Assembly: GCA_949743955.1 (NCBI GenBank)
Contig: CATJVQ010000045.1
Coordinates: 1-37,004 of the forward strand
DNA length: 37,004 nucleotides
Reading direction: 5' to 3'
DNA from: an uncultured Oscillospiraceae bacterium
Lineage (GTDB): Bacteria > Bacillota > Clostridia > Oscillospirales > Ruminococcaceae
Shown here: positions 24,069-31,920 of the stretch, piece by piece
Position numbering within the stretch: position 1 is the stretch's first letter
Layout of the letters: each line of letters opens with the position of its first letter
The notes under the pieces: generated by a model
Database searches by the model: none
Told to the model about the DNA's origin: nothing
The model's input: the letters and a program-made list of their open reading frames with translations, nothing else
Made by a program: the position numbers and the translations under genes

Positions 24069-24083
24069 GCGGGAACCTCCCGC
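24069..24083 (+). promoter_or_regulatory. Short hairpin in the leader of the phage-like cassette
   Basis: GCGGGA (24069-24074) and TCCCGC (24078-24083) flank a 3-base loop, about 20 bases before the ribosome site of the first cassette gene. No consensus sigma-A promoter is evident between the terminator and this gene; candidate -10 elements such as TACGAT (24056) lack a good -35. Confidence 0.4.
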
Positions 24084-24115
24084 AAAATCAACCGATCTGA
24101 AAGGAGGGTTTTTCC

Positions 24116-24586
24116 ATGTCCAGCTCCCGGCAGACTCAGCGTTTGGGTCTGTGCGACTGGCTCGGTTCGGATACGCCCATGCGCGAGGACTTCTGCTCGG
24201 ACAACCGCCTTATTGATGAAAAGCTCGGCTCCCATCTGGCGGATACGTCCGCCCATCTCTCCGCGGCCGACCGGCAGACGTTCTCTTCCCCCGTCCTCGG
24301 CTCATACACGGGCGACGGCAAACAGTCGCGCACCATTGCGCTCGGTTTTAAGCCGCGCTTCGGGGTGGTCTATGCGAAGACAAATTTTCCGCTCGTCCAG
24401 TACAGCCCCGACCTTGGGTACGTTCCATGCGCTTTCGGATTCTTTTCTGCCAGCGGCTGTTCGCTGGGCCTGAGCCTGGCCGACAACGGTTTCATGGCGC
24501 AGTACTATTCCGGCAGTGCCTCTGCCGCATCCCTTCCTTGGCTCAACCGCTCGGGCACGGTGTATTTCTATGCCGCGTGGAGATGA
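24116..24586 (+). CDS. Phage appendage-like protein (receptor-binding or fibre-tip type)
   Basis: A 156-aa protein with no signal peptide. The N-terminal half is polar and helical (DNRLIDEKLGSHLADTSAHL). The C-terminal half (from YTGDGKQSRTIALGF) has the pattern G-x-Y-x-GDG-x3-RTI-x-LGF-x-P, then alternating hydrophobic strands and a final YFYAAWR. That pattern is common at the end of tail-fibre and spike proteins of Firmicutes phages and suggests a small beta-sandwich tip domain. It is placed first in the cassette, before terminase, which is unusual because such genes normally come last. AAGGAGG lies eight bases before the ATG. Identity as an appendage is inference from sequence style. Confidence 0.6.
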   Translation: MSSSRQTQRLGLCDWLGSDTPMREDFCSDNRLIDEKLGSHLADTSAHLSAADRQTFSSPVLGSYTGDGKQSRTIALGFKPRFGVVYAKTNFPLVQYSPDLGYVPCAFGFFSASGCSLGLSLADNGFMAQYYSGSASAASLPWLNRSGTVYFYAAWR

Positions 24587-24752
24587 ACTCACCCCCGAGC
24601 GTATCCTCGAGGGGATCGCCGGTATCGCCTTCGGCGAAAAAAAGATCCGCCCGGCGGACAGGCTGCGCGCTTTACAGGCGCTCGCCAAACTGACCGGCAT
24701 GGGTCCCCCCACGGATGAGGAGGCAGGCAAATCCTTTGTCGACGACCTCTGA
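24570..24752 (+). CDS. Terminase small subunit-like peptide lacking the DNA-binding domain
   Basis: A 60-aa product that starts inside the previous gene (17-base overlap) and overlaps the next. Its sequence ELTPERILEGIAGIAFG followed by RPADRLRALQALAKLTGM is like the C-terminal part of many phage TerS proteins, where an aspartate/arginine helix of the DKLRALELLGK type follows the oligomerisation core. The N-terminal helix-turn-helix that binds the packaging site in normal TerS (total 140-180 aa) is missing, and the frame upstream has no similarity. Its position just before the terminase large subunit supports the assignment. It may be a reduced TerS or a TerL cofactor. Confidence 0.5.
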   Translation: MPRGDELTPERILEGIAGIAFGEKKIRPADRLRALQALAKLTGMGPPTDEEAGKSFVDDL

Positions 24753-26016
24753 TTCCACCCCGCTGAGCGCACTCATCTCCCCCGCCTTCTATGACGTCCA
24801 CCGCGATATCCGCTCCGGCGGGCACACGCACTACTGGCTCGGCGGCGGGCGCGGCAGCGGCAAATCCTCTTTCGCCGCCCTCGAAGTGATCTGCGGTGTC
24901 ATGGACTCCCCCGGCGCGAACGCGCTCTGTCTGCGCAAGGTGCAGAGGACTCTGCGCGACAGTGTCCATCACCAGCTCTGCTGGGCCATGGGGATGCTTG
25001 GGGTGAGGAAAAAATGGAAGGTCACGCTCGAGAGGATGGTCTACCGGCCGAGCGGTGCGAGCATCGTCCTGCGCGGAGTGGACAGAGCGGAAAAGCTCAA
25101 ATCCATCCGCCCCGCGCACGGCTATTTCCGCTATGTCTGGTTCGAGGAGCTCGCCGAGTTTTCCGGTATGCCGGAGATCCGCAGTATCCTCCAGTCCACC
25201 CTGCGCGGCGGATGCCGTGCCTGCTGCCTGTACACCTACAATCCGCCGCGCAGCAAACGGAACTGGGTCAATCTTGAGGCCGCCGCTCCCGCGCCGGATA
25301 CACTCGTCCACCACAGCGACTACCGCTCCATGCCCGAGAGCTGGCTCGGCCCCGTTTTCCTCGCCGGGGCCGAAGCGCTCGCCCGCTCTCGGCCCGATGT
25401 GTATGAGCACGAATACCTCGGCAAAGCCACGGGCGCCGGACGCGAGGTCTTCCATAATCTGACACTGCGCCCCATCCCGGAGGCGGAAGTCTCCGCCCTC
25501 GGCGCCCTCCGGCGCGGATTGGATTTCGGCTACGCGAGCGACCCTTCGCACTATATCGTCTGTACCTACGACACCGCCCGGCGCCGCCTCTTCCTCCTCG
25601 ACGAGATACGTCTCGTGCGCGCCTCAAACGCCGTGCTGGCCGGGCACATCCTCGAGGAGATGCGCCGCCGCGGGCGCGGCCGTGTCTGCTGCGACAGCGC
25701 CGACCCGCGCTCTATCGACGATCTGTATCTCCTCGGGATACCGGCGTACGGTGCAAAGAAGGGGCCCGGCTCTGTCGAATGGGGGATGCGCTTCCTCTCC
25801 GGCGAGGTGGAGGAAATAGTCATCGACCCGGCGCGCTGTCCATATGCCGCGAAGGAGTTTTCCGCCTATGAGTTTGCTCCCGACAGCCATGACGGCATCC
25901 TCGCCGGGTACCCCGACCGCGATAACCACGCCATCGACGCGGTTCGCTACGCGCTCGAGGACACCATCCGCACCCGCTTTATGCGTGGGAATCATCCATC
26001 ACACGAAGGGAGTTGA
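24736..26016 (+). CDS. Phage terminase large subunit, PBSX type
   Basis: A 426-aa DNA-packaging motor. The ATPase domain has Walker A GGRGSGKSS (37-45, Lys43), a Walker B with VWFEELAEF (134-142) and the coupling region after it. The RNase H-like nuclease domain shows the acidic residues in GLDFGYASDP, CCDSADPRSI and DRDNHAIDAVRYALED. All catalytic positions appear intact and the length is typical (410-440). I chose TTG at 24736, which has GAGGAGG upstream, though spacing is long (12); ATG at 24715 is the alternative and would add seven residues. It overlaps the upstream gene by 17 bases and ends 4 bases before the portal gene. Confidence 0.92.
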   Translation: MSTTSDSTPLSALISPAFYDVHRDIRSGGHTHYWLGGGRGSGKSSFAALEVICGVMDSPGANALCLRKVQRTLRDSVHHQLCWAMGMLGVRKKWKVTLERMVYRPSGASIVLRGVDRAEKLKSIRPAHGYFRYVWFEELAEFSGMPEIRSILQSTLRGGCRACCLYTYNPPRSKRNWVNLEAAAPAPDTLVHHSDYRSMPESWLGPVFLAGAEALARSRPDVYEHEYLGKATGAGREVFHNLTLRPIPEAEVSALGALRRGLDFGYASDPSHYIVCTYDTARRRLFLLDEIRLVRASNAVLAGHILEEMRRRGRGRVCCDSADPRSIDDLYLLGIPAYGAKKGPGSVEWGMRFLSGEVEEIVIDPARCPYAAKEFSAYEFAPDSHDGILAGYPDRDNHAIDAVRYALEDTIRTRFMRGNHPSHEGS

Positions 26017-26020
26017 CTTT

Positions 26021-27451
26021 TTGGAAATCAAACCCGTCCTCGACCTGCTTGCGCGCGAGCGCGGCGTCCGGCTGGACGAACGCGGCTGGCAGCGCATCGC
26101 CGAGTGGCGCGACTGGTGGCTGGGCGAATATAAGCCCTTCCACCGCTACCGCGAGCGCAGCAGCACCGGCGGCGTTGTGGAGAGGCCTATCTATTCCATG
26201 CGCATGGCCAAAAAAATCTGTGAGGACTGGACCTCCATCCTGCTCGGCGAACACCCGGAAATCAGTGTCCCGCACGAACCCTCGCGCCGCTTCCTCCTCG
26301 GGGAGGACGGCTGGGGCGGTGTCCTCGGGGACTGCCGCTTCTGGCAGCATGCCGCCGCGCTCATCGAGCTGGCGTTCTATTCGGGCACGGGGGCGATGGT
26401 CCTGCGCCTTCAGGGGGTGCGCACGAACGCGAACGGGCGCATCCTGCCTGGTGCGGGGACGCCGTGGCTCCAGTGCCTGCCCGCGACAAACATCGTCCCC
26501 CTCACGGTGCACGACGGCGAGATCCTCGAGGCCGCCTTTTGCAGCGAAACACTCGAAAACGGGCGGCGCACTCTCTACCTTGAGACACATACGCTTGAGG
26601 AGGGCGGCTATGTCATCGAAAACCGGTGCCTGCGCCGGCAGAGCGGCGGGCTGTATGAGGCGGATCTGCCCGTAGGCGTCGCCCAGCGGTTCGTGACCGG
26701 CAGCAGTGTCCCCCTCTTCTGCATCCTGCGCCCCGGCGGTATCGGGGCCGGGATGCCCGACGGCATGGGGGAGGCGGTCTTCGCCGGAGCCATCGACAAC
26801 CTCAAGGGTGTGGATCTCGCGTTTCACAACTTCTGCCGTGACTTCCTGCTCGGCGGGAAAAAGGTCTTCTATAACCGCTCCCTCTTGCAGGAGGAGAACG
26901 GCATGCTCCTCGCCCCCGACGATGTCTGCCAGCAGCTCTTTTTAAGCGTCGGGGACAAGCTCCCCGGCGAGGCGCAGCTCATCTATGAGCACAACCCCGC
27001 CCTGCGCGTGGGGGAAAATATCGACGGTTTACAGGCCCAGCTCGACTATCTCTCCCTCAAGTGCGGGCTCGGCGCAAAGTACTACCGCTTCGATGCGCCC
27101 GCTATCACGGCCACGCAGTATGTGGGCGACCGGCAGGAGCTCGTGCGCAGCGCGGCCCGCCACGGTGCGGCGCTCGGGAGCGCGCTGCGGAGCGCTGTGC
27201 GGATGCTCCTCTGGGCCGGGCGCACTGTCTGCGGAGCGGGGGCGGATGAAAACTGCGGTGTCTCTGTGCGGCTGGACGACAGTGTCATCACCTCCCGCGA
27301 GGCGCTGCGCGAGCAGGACCGCGCCGATGTCGCCGCCGGGCTGCTGCTCCCGCACGAATACCGCATGCGCTGGTACGGCGAAACGAGGGAGGAGGCCCTC
27401 GCGGCCCTCGCCGTCCAAACAGAAAGGGGGGAAACGGATGCAGCTCTCTGA
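26021..27451 (+). CDS. Phage portal protein, SPP1 Gp6-like
   Basis: A 476-aa protein that would form the dodecameric DNA channel at one capsid vertex. Typical portal features are the N-terminal ERPIYSMRMAKKICEDWTSILLGEHPEI (in pieces around residue 50), the wing segment EAAFCSETLENG, FCRDFLLGGKKVFYN, and the long C-terminal helix TATQYVGDRQELVRSAARHG that lines the channel. Size matches the SPP1 family (about 450-510). The start is TTG at 26021 with AAGGGAG eight bases before, four bases after the terminase stop. It overlaps the next small gene by 14 bases. Confidence 0.88.
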   Translation: MEIKPVLDLLARERGVRLDERGWQRIAEWRDWWLGEYKPFHRYRERSSTGGVVERPIYSMRMAKKICEDWTSILLGEHPEISVPHEPSRRFLLGEDGWGGVLGDCRFWQHAAALIELAFYSGTGAMVLRLQGVRTNANGRILPGAGTPWLQCLPATNIVPLTVHDGEILEAAFCSETLENGRRTLYLETHTLEEGGYVIENRCLRRQSGGLYEADLPVGVAQRFVTGSSVPLFCILRPGGIGAGMPDGMGEAVFAGAIDNLKGVDLAFHNFCRDFLLGGKKVFYNRSLLQEENGMLLAPDDVCQQLFLSVGDKLPGEAQLIYEHNPALRVGENIDGLQAQLDYLSLKCGLGAKYYRFDAPAITATQYVGDRQELVRSAARHGAALGSALRSAVRMLLWAGRTVCGAGADENCGVSVRLDDSVITSREALREQDRADVAAGLLLPHEYRMRWYGETREEALAALAVQTERGETDAAL

Positions 27452-27632
27452 TCTTACAGCCCTCGGGCTGGATGAAGCGCACGCCAAGGACGTGCTGGAG
27501 CTCTGCCTGCGCGAGCTGGACGAGGCACAGTCCGGCGGACCCACACTCGAGAGCGGCCTTCGCCACGGCGACACGCCCGCGGAACGAGAAGCGCCCAGCC
27601 TGCGCGCGGCGCTGGAGGCGCATTACGCTTAA
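27438..27632 (+). CDS. Small scaffold-like peptide of the phage cassette
   Basis: A 64-aa acidic helical peptide. Its start, MQLSDLTALGLDEAHAKDVL, resembles the first residues of phage scaffolding proteins (an L-x-x-LGL-x-E-x-A type helix). Normal scaffolds of this group are 150-250 aa and rich in coiled coil; this one stops after about one helix and a charged tail. Position between portal and capsid is where scaffold is expected. A strong GGGGGG-rich site precedes the ATG, inside the portal gene. Confidence 0.45.
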   Translation: MQLSDLTALGLDEAHAKDVLELCLRELDEAQSGGPTLESGLRHGDTPAEREAPSLRAALEAHYA

Positions 27633-27689
27633 ATTCCGCAGAACCTGTCCATCAATCGACACATACTGTGACATCAAAGGAGGATGTCT

Positions 27690-28649
27690 ATGCCCTTAAC
27701 ACTCGAACAGTCCAAGACCGGACTCAGCGACAAAGTGGATTTGCAGGTGATCGACCAGTTCCGCCGCTCGAGTGCCCTGCTCGACGCGATGGTCTTTGAC
27801 AATGCCGTCTCTCCCTCGACGGGCGGCTCGACCATGATTTACGGATATCTTCAGCTCAAAACCCCCGCCACCGCCGCCTTCCGCGCGCTCGGCAGCGAGT
27901 ATACCCCGCAGGAGGCTGTGCGGGAGAGGAAGTCCGCCGTCCTCAAAATTTTCGGCGGCAGTGCGGAGATTGACCGCGTGATCCAGTCCACCGGCGGGCT
28001 CTTAAACGAGGTGGAATTCCAGCTTGGGGAGAAGATCAAGGGCGCGGTCAACCTGTTCCACTATACCGTCATCAACGGCGACAGCGAAACGAATCCCAAC
28101 GAGTTCGACGGTCTCGACAAGATGCTCACCGGCTCCTCGACGGAGTTCGGTAAAGGCTCTACCCTCGACCTCTCCACCTCCGACGCGCTCGATGCGAACT
28201 ATAAGGCCTTCCTCGACCGCCTCGACGAATTCCTCGCCGAACTCGACGGCGCGCCCACCCTCCTCATGGGCAACGCGCGCCTGATTACGCGCATCCGCTC
28301 CGCCGCACGCCGCTCCGGATACCTCACCCACAGCGAGGACGCCTTCGGGCGGACCGTCACGGGGTATAACGGTATCCCGCTTATCGATCTCGGGTGCTAC
28401 TGGTCCGGCTCCGCCATTGAAAGCATTGTCCCCATCGGCGGGGACGGCTGCACCGCGCTCTACGGCGTGGGCATCGGGCTCGACGGCTTCCACGGCGCCT
28501 CCCCGCTCGGGGACAAGATCGTGAACACCTACCTGCCCGATCTCTCCGCCCCGGGCGCGCTCAAAAAGGTCGAGGTGGAGATGGTCGCGGCCGCCGTGCT
28601 CAAAAACTCCCGCAGGGCCGGCGTCTTCCGCGGGCTTAAGGTGCAGTGA
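27690..28649 (+). CDS. Phage major capsid protein
   Basis: A 319-aa shell protein, HK97-fold by family. The stretch VIDQFRRSSALLDAMVFDNA and the following GGSTMIYGYLQLKTPATAAF match a capsid group common in Firmicutes phages (SU10/DUF5309-like), as do LKIFGGSAEIDRVI and VINGDSETNPNEFDGLDKM. The sequence is uninterrupted. An ATG at 27684 lies directly against AGGAGG, so the ATG at 27690 is preferred. There is no separate protease gene; this group does not usually need one. Confidence 0.85.
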   Translation: MPLTLEQSKTGLSDKVDLQVIDQFRRSSALLDAMVFDNAVSPSTGGSTMIYGYLQLKTPATAAFRALGSEYTPQEAVRERKSAVLKIFGGSAEIDRVIQSTGGLLNEVEFQLGEKIKGAVNLFHYTVINGDSETNPNEFDGLDKMLTGSSTEFGKGSTLDLSTSDALDANYKAFLDRLDEFLAELDGAPTLLMGNARLITRIRSAARRSGYLTHSEDAFGRTVTGYNGIPLIDLGCYWSGSAIESIVPIGGDGCTALYGVGIGLDGFHGASPLGDKIVNTYLPDLSAPGALKKVEVEMVAAAVLKNSRRAGVFRGLKVQ

Positions 28650-28975
28650 TGACTCACGCCGACTTTACCTTCTATCACGACGTCTATCAGGGCGAACTGA
28701 AGGAGGAGGCTTTCGATCGCCTGGCCCTGCGGGCGCAGGCCGTCATCCGGCGGCTGACGCGCTCGCGGGCCTGCGAGGCCCCCCTGCCCGCATGCCTGGC
28801 CGAATGCGCTGTGGCGGACGAGCTCGCAAGAGGGGAAAGGCGTGCCGTCACGCGCGAGAGTGTCGGCAAATACACGGTCAGCTACGCGTCCTCCGACACC
28901 GATACCGGTGGGCGCCTTTACGAGGCCGCCGCCCTCTACCTCGAGCCGACCGGCCTGCTCTACGCCGGCTTCTAG
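28649..28975 (+). CDS. Head-tail connector protein, gp6-like
   Basis: A 108-aa helical protein. FYHDVYQGELKEEAFDRLALRAQAVIRRL (N-terminal helices) and the later SVGKYTVSYASSD followed by RLYEAAALYLEPTGLLYAG are the usual pattern of gp6/gp15-type connectors that extend the portal. Its ATG overlaps the capsid stop codon (TGATG). AAGGTG is five bases upstream. Confidence 0.75.
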   Translation: MTHADFTFYHDVYQGELKEEAFDRLALRAQAVIRRLTRSRACEAPLPACLAECAVADELARGERRAVTRESVGKYTVSYASSDTDTGGRLYEAAALYLEPTGLLYAGF

Positions 28976-28992
28976 CCGGAAAGGAGGCGCGC

Positions 28993-29343
28993 ATGGACCT
29001 GTTCTGCGATGAATGCATCGCCTATACCCGCGAGGCGGACCCTGTCTCGCGGGCGGAACGCTGGGAGCGGCATGTCATCCCCCGCGCCCTGTGGCAGAGC
29101 GGCGGCGCTGTCACTGAGCGCAAGGATCCGCGGATGGGCAGCGTGCTGCTCTATGTCCCCGCCTGTGCCTGCGACGAGGCGGGCTGGTCACCCCGGGAGG
29201 GCGATCTCATCCTCCGCGGCCGGGATGAGGAGGCGGCGGACTTCGCTTCCCTCCAGAAAAGGGGAGTATATACAGTCGTGAGCGCGGCGGAGCACCGCTA
29301 TGGTTCCCCAGCGCTCCATCACTGGGAGGTGTGCGCACGTTGA
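28993..29343 (+). CDS. Phage head-completion-like protein
   Basis: A 116-aa protein with AAGGAGG before the ATG. It has a Cys/His-containing N-terminus, then beta-rich segments SVLLYVPACACDEAGW, GDLILRG and the C-terminal GVYTVVSAAEHRYGSPALHHWEV. Proteins of this size and ending in a hydrophobic H-W-x-V strand are usual at this position in Firmicutes siphophages (stopper or head-closure class). I cannot assign a precise family. It overlaps the following start by four bases. Confidence 0.6.
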   Translation: MDLFCDECIAYTREADPVSRAERWERHVIPRALWQSGGAVTERKDPRMGSVLLYVPACACDEAGWSPREGDLILRGRDEEAADFASLQKRGVYTVVSAAEHRYGSPALHHWEVCAR

Positions 29344-29807
29344 AAGATGAAAGCATCCCCGAAAGCCTGCGCGCGTGGCTTCTCCTCTGCCCGGCGCTGG
29401 GAGGGGGCGTCTTCAGCATGGACCGTGTGGAGACACGCCCCGCCTCCTGCACGCTGCGGCCAAAGGGGGAGACTGTCCTGCGCCGCTACCTCGACGGCGG
29501 ACAGCAGAAGGAATTGCGCTTCGAAATCTGCGTATGCGGCTTCTATGGGGCCGACACCGAACACCTTCTCCGCATGCGCCGCCGCCTCGACACCCTCGTC
29601 TCCTGGCTTCTCTTCCAAAGACGCTGTCCGCCCGCCCTTTCGGGCGGACGGCGCGCGCTCCTTGTCGAGCCGCTCGAGGAGGCCGCCTTCACCAAAAACG
29701 GTGAGAACAGCGCCCTGTGGGTGCTGCCCTGCCGCCTCGTTTATTTTCAGCCGCCCCCAAGCCCTTTAAAAAACTGTGAAAGGATGTGCCCTTTTGAAAC
29801 TGACTGA
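29340..29807 (+). CDS. Phage minor capsid/tail-completion-like protein
   Basis: A 155-aa protein. The part LRAWLLLCPALGGGVFSMDRVE is followed by TVLRRYLDGGQQKELRFEICVCGFYG, which resembles the tail-completion/minor capsid 3 type (a cis-Pro/YLDG strand and an F-x-F-x-V strand). TTG at 29340 has GGGAGG at ten-base spacing; GTG at 29331 is too close to that site. The gene contains a 9-base inverted repeat (29626-29649). It overlaps the tail-tube start by 14 bases. Confidence 0.6.
   Translation: MKDESIPESLRAWLLLCPALGGGVFSMDRVETRPASCTLRPKGETVLRRYLDGGQQKELRFEICVCGFYGADTEHLLRMRRRLDTLVSWLLFQRRCPPALSGGRRALLVEPLEEAAFTKNGENSALWVLPCRLVYFQPPPSPLKNCERMCPFETD
29626..29649. repeat. GC-rich inverted repeat inside a cassette gene
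   Basis: GTCCGCCCG (29626-29634) and CGGGCGGAC (29641-29649) flank a 6-base loop. The core resembles the GGACG stems of the terminators at 13471 and 14741, but no T tract follows. Confidence 0.75.
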
Positions 29808-30345
29808 ACTGATGTCCGGCTGCACGCCCGACAAAACCTTCTCCGGCTTCATCACTGCCGACGACTGGGTCCTCGCTGTCGACGTCTCCGGCGCGGAGGA
29901 TACCGCCGTGGGAGATTACGAGACTGTCCAAGCCGGGATTGTCAAGGTGGAGGCCAATCTCAACCCCATTACCTCGGAGAAGCAGTATATTCGCTCCGGG
30001 CAGGCCACCCTCAAGACCGGCGTCCAGCGCGTGTTCGACATCTCCGGCGATCGCTGCATCGGCGACCCGTTCCAGGACTGGGCCCTCTCTCTCGCCATGC
30101 GCTACGGGCTCGGCCAGCGCGTGATTGTCCCATACGTCTACTTCTGCCTGCTCACTGGGGAGGGAGAACGCGGCACGGTCAGCGTCCTCATCCGCTCCGA
30201 CGGATCGACCGGCGCGGGCGAGGGCTCCGGCTTCCTGCTGACCCTCCGCCAGGCCGGAGAGTCCCCCGCCGCCTACACCTGGAGTCCCGCCGCCCCTTCT
30301 CCGGAAACCCCCGGCGGTTCCGGCGGTCAGGATGAGGGCAACTAA
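29794..30345 (+). CDS. Phage major tail/tail-tube protein
   Basis: A 183-aa protein likely to form tail-tube rings. Features are KLTELMSGCTPDKTFSGFIT, VDVSGAEDTAVGDYETVQ, ANLNPITSEKQYIRSGQATLKTG (in pieces), RVFDISGDRCIGDPFQDWAL and LLTGEGERGTVSVLIRSDGSTGAGEG, a pattern of the Firmicutes tail-tube family (an N-x-S-x-K strand and a G-D-R-x-x-GD-x-F-QD segment). The C-terminus is a Pro/Gly-rich disordered tail. Start is TTG at 29794 with AAAGGA nine bases before. In normal siphophages chaperones and tape measure follow; here an FN3 protein follows directly. Confidence 0.75.
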   Translation: MKLTELMSGCTPDKTFSGFITADDWVLAVDVSGAEDTAVGDYETVQAGIVKVEANLNPITSEKQYIRSGQATLKTGVQRVFDISGDRCIGDPFQDWALSLAMRYGLGQRVIVPYVYFCLLTGEGERGTVSVLIRSDGSTGAGEGSGFLLTLRQAGESPAAYTWSPAAPSPETPGGSGGQDEGN

Positions 30346-30363
30346 ACCGAGGGGAGGTCCTTC

Positions 30364-31920
30364 ATGCCCACTATGCGTATCTATGCCAGCGACTGTGTCT
30401 CCCTCCCGGTACAAGCGGACCGCCGCACCGGGGCTTTAAGCTGGGACATGAGCGCCGCAAAGCGGATCGACAGTGTGACGCTGGAATCCGTTTACAGCTT
30501 TGAATACGACGGCTACTATGTCTATCCCCCCGTGCACTCCTGCACGGGGGCGCTCCTGACCTTCGATCTCGGCGCGGTCCCGGCGCTCGGCGGCGCCAAG
30601 GTCACCGGTATATCGGGGCCTTGGGTATATCTCAGCGGGCGGAATGTGTCCCTGCACGTCAGCGCCTCCCGCCCCTGTTCCTACGGCTGCGACACGCGCC
30701 TGCCCTTCTTACGCTGGTGCGAGGGCACGCCGCCGGATCCGGTGGGGAAGGCCAAATTGAACGCGTTTTATAACCTGCGCACAGGCTATGTCTCTACCCC
30801 GCATCTGACAGGGGATCTGTTCCTCTTTCACGCTGTCGTGGGGATAACGGCCTACCCTGAAACCGAGGAGTACTGCTCCGGGCGGGCGTCCATCACCTTT
30901 GAGGGGCACAGCCAGACCCATCGGCCCTATATCGACATCACCTACGGCGCGCCGGAAATCGAAATCATCGGCGCGTCCCCGCAGGCTGGGTTTTTAAACG
31001 AACACGTACAGAACCGCTTCGCCTGGGCGCTCGGATCCGCAGAGAGGGACACTGTCGGGACGCCGGTGCAGGCGAGCGCCTCCTTCCAGTGGCGTCCGGT
31101 AGGAAACAGCACGGCCGCCATGCACCTCGTTACAGGGAAGGGCACGTTTCTGGATCTGCCCGCCGAAACGCTCTCCAACGGCTCCATCGAGTGGCGGGTG
31201 AGCGCGGTCTCGTCCCTCGGCAAACAGAGTCCCTATTCCCCCTGGTACCAGCTCTCCACTCTCGACGAACCTCCCGACGCACCCGACGCCCTCACCCCCG
31301 GCAGCGGCATCCGGGACGGGAGCCGCCCCATCCTCTTCTCATGGCGGCACAACGCCCCGCTCTCCACGCCGCCCTCCGCCTTTGAGGTGGAGGCCGACAC
31401 CGGCAGCGGATTCACCGCCCTCTCCGGGAAAGTGACGGGCACCGCGACACAGTACAGCCTGCCCGCCGGGCACCTCCTGAGCGGGACTGTCCGCTGGCGT
31501 GTGCGCACATACAGCTCCGACGGCGCCGCCTCCCCCTGGAGCGAGGCGGCACGCTTCACTGTCCGGGCCGCGCCCGCGGCCCCGGCTGTGCGCTCCGTGG
31601 AAACCGGCACACCGCGCCCGATTGTACAGTGGGTTTCCTCCGGGCAGCGCGCCGCACAGGTCCGGGTAGAGAAGGGCGGGGAGACTGTCTGGGATTCGGG
31701 ATTCATCCCCACACCCGAAACCCGGATGCGTGTGGACGAATTCCTCCCCGACGGGCGGTACCGATTTCTGGTGCGCATCGAGAACGAATTCGGCCTCTGG
31801 AGCGAATGGAGCGCTCTGGAGGGGCCTGTCGCGACCCGGCAGCGGCTCGCCGTCATGCTCCGAGGCGAAGAGGTCCCGAACGGCGTGCGGCTCGATTTTG
31901 ATGTGGAGGTGACTGCATGA
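30364..31920 (+). CDS. FN3-repeat phage structural protein at the tape-measure position
   Basis: A 518-aa beta-rich protein. Residues 1-200 form an N-terminal domain ending in RPYIDITYGAP, like the DNRLRE-type beta domain of surface and phage proteins. Three fibronectin-III-like repeats follow (about 203-293, 297-386 and 390-480), each ending in a P-W-S-x-W or LWSEWS strand. There is no long coiled coil and no transmembrane stretch, so it cannot be a tape measure. FN3 repeats in phages often decorate tails and bind glycans. GGGAGG is upstream, 18 bases after the tail-tube gene. It overlaps the next gene as ATGA. Confidence 0.75.
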   Translation: MPTMRIYASDCVSLPVQADRRTGALSWDMSAAKRIDSVTLESVYSFEYDGYYVYPPVHSCTGALLTFDLGAVPALGGAKVTGISGPWVYLSGRNVSLHVSASRPCSYGCDTRLPFLRWCEGTPPDPVGKAKLNAFYNLRTGYVSTPHLTGDLFLFHAVVGITAYPETEEYCSGRASITFEGHSQTHRPYIDITYGAPEIEIIGASPQAGFLNEHVQNRFAWALGSAERDTVGTPVQASASFQWRPVGNSTAAMHLVTGKGTFLDLPAETLSNGSIEWRVSAVSSLGKQSPYSPWYQLSTLDEPPDAPDALTPGSGIRDGSRPILFSWRHNAPLSTPPSAFEVEADTGSGFTALSGKVTGTATQYSLPAGHLLSGTVRWRVRTYSSDGAASPWSEAARFTVRAAPAAPAVRSVETGTPRPIVQWVSSGQRAAQVRVEKGGETVWDSGFIPTPETRMRVDEFLPDGRYRFLVRIENEFGLWSEWSALEGPVATRQRLAVMLRGEEVPNGVRLDFDVEVTA

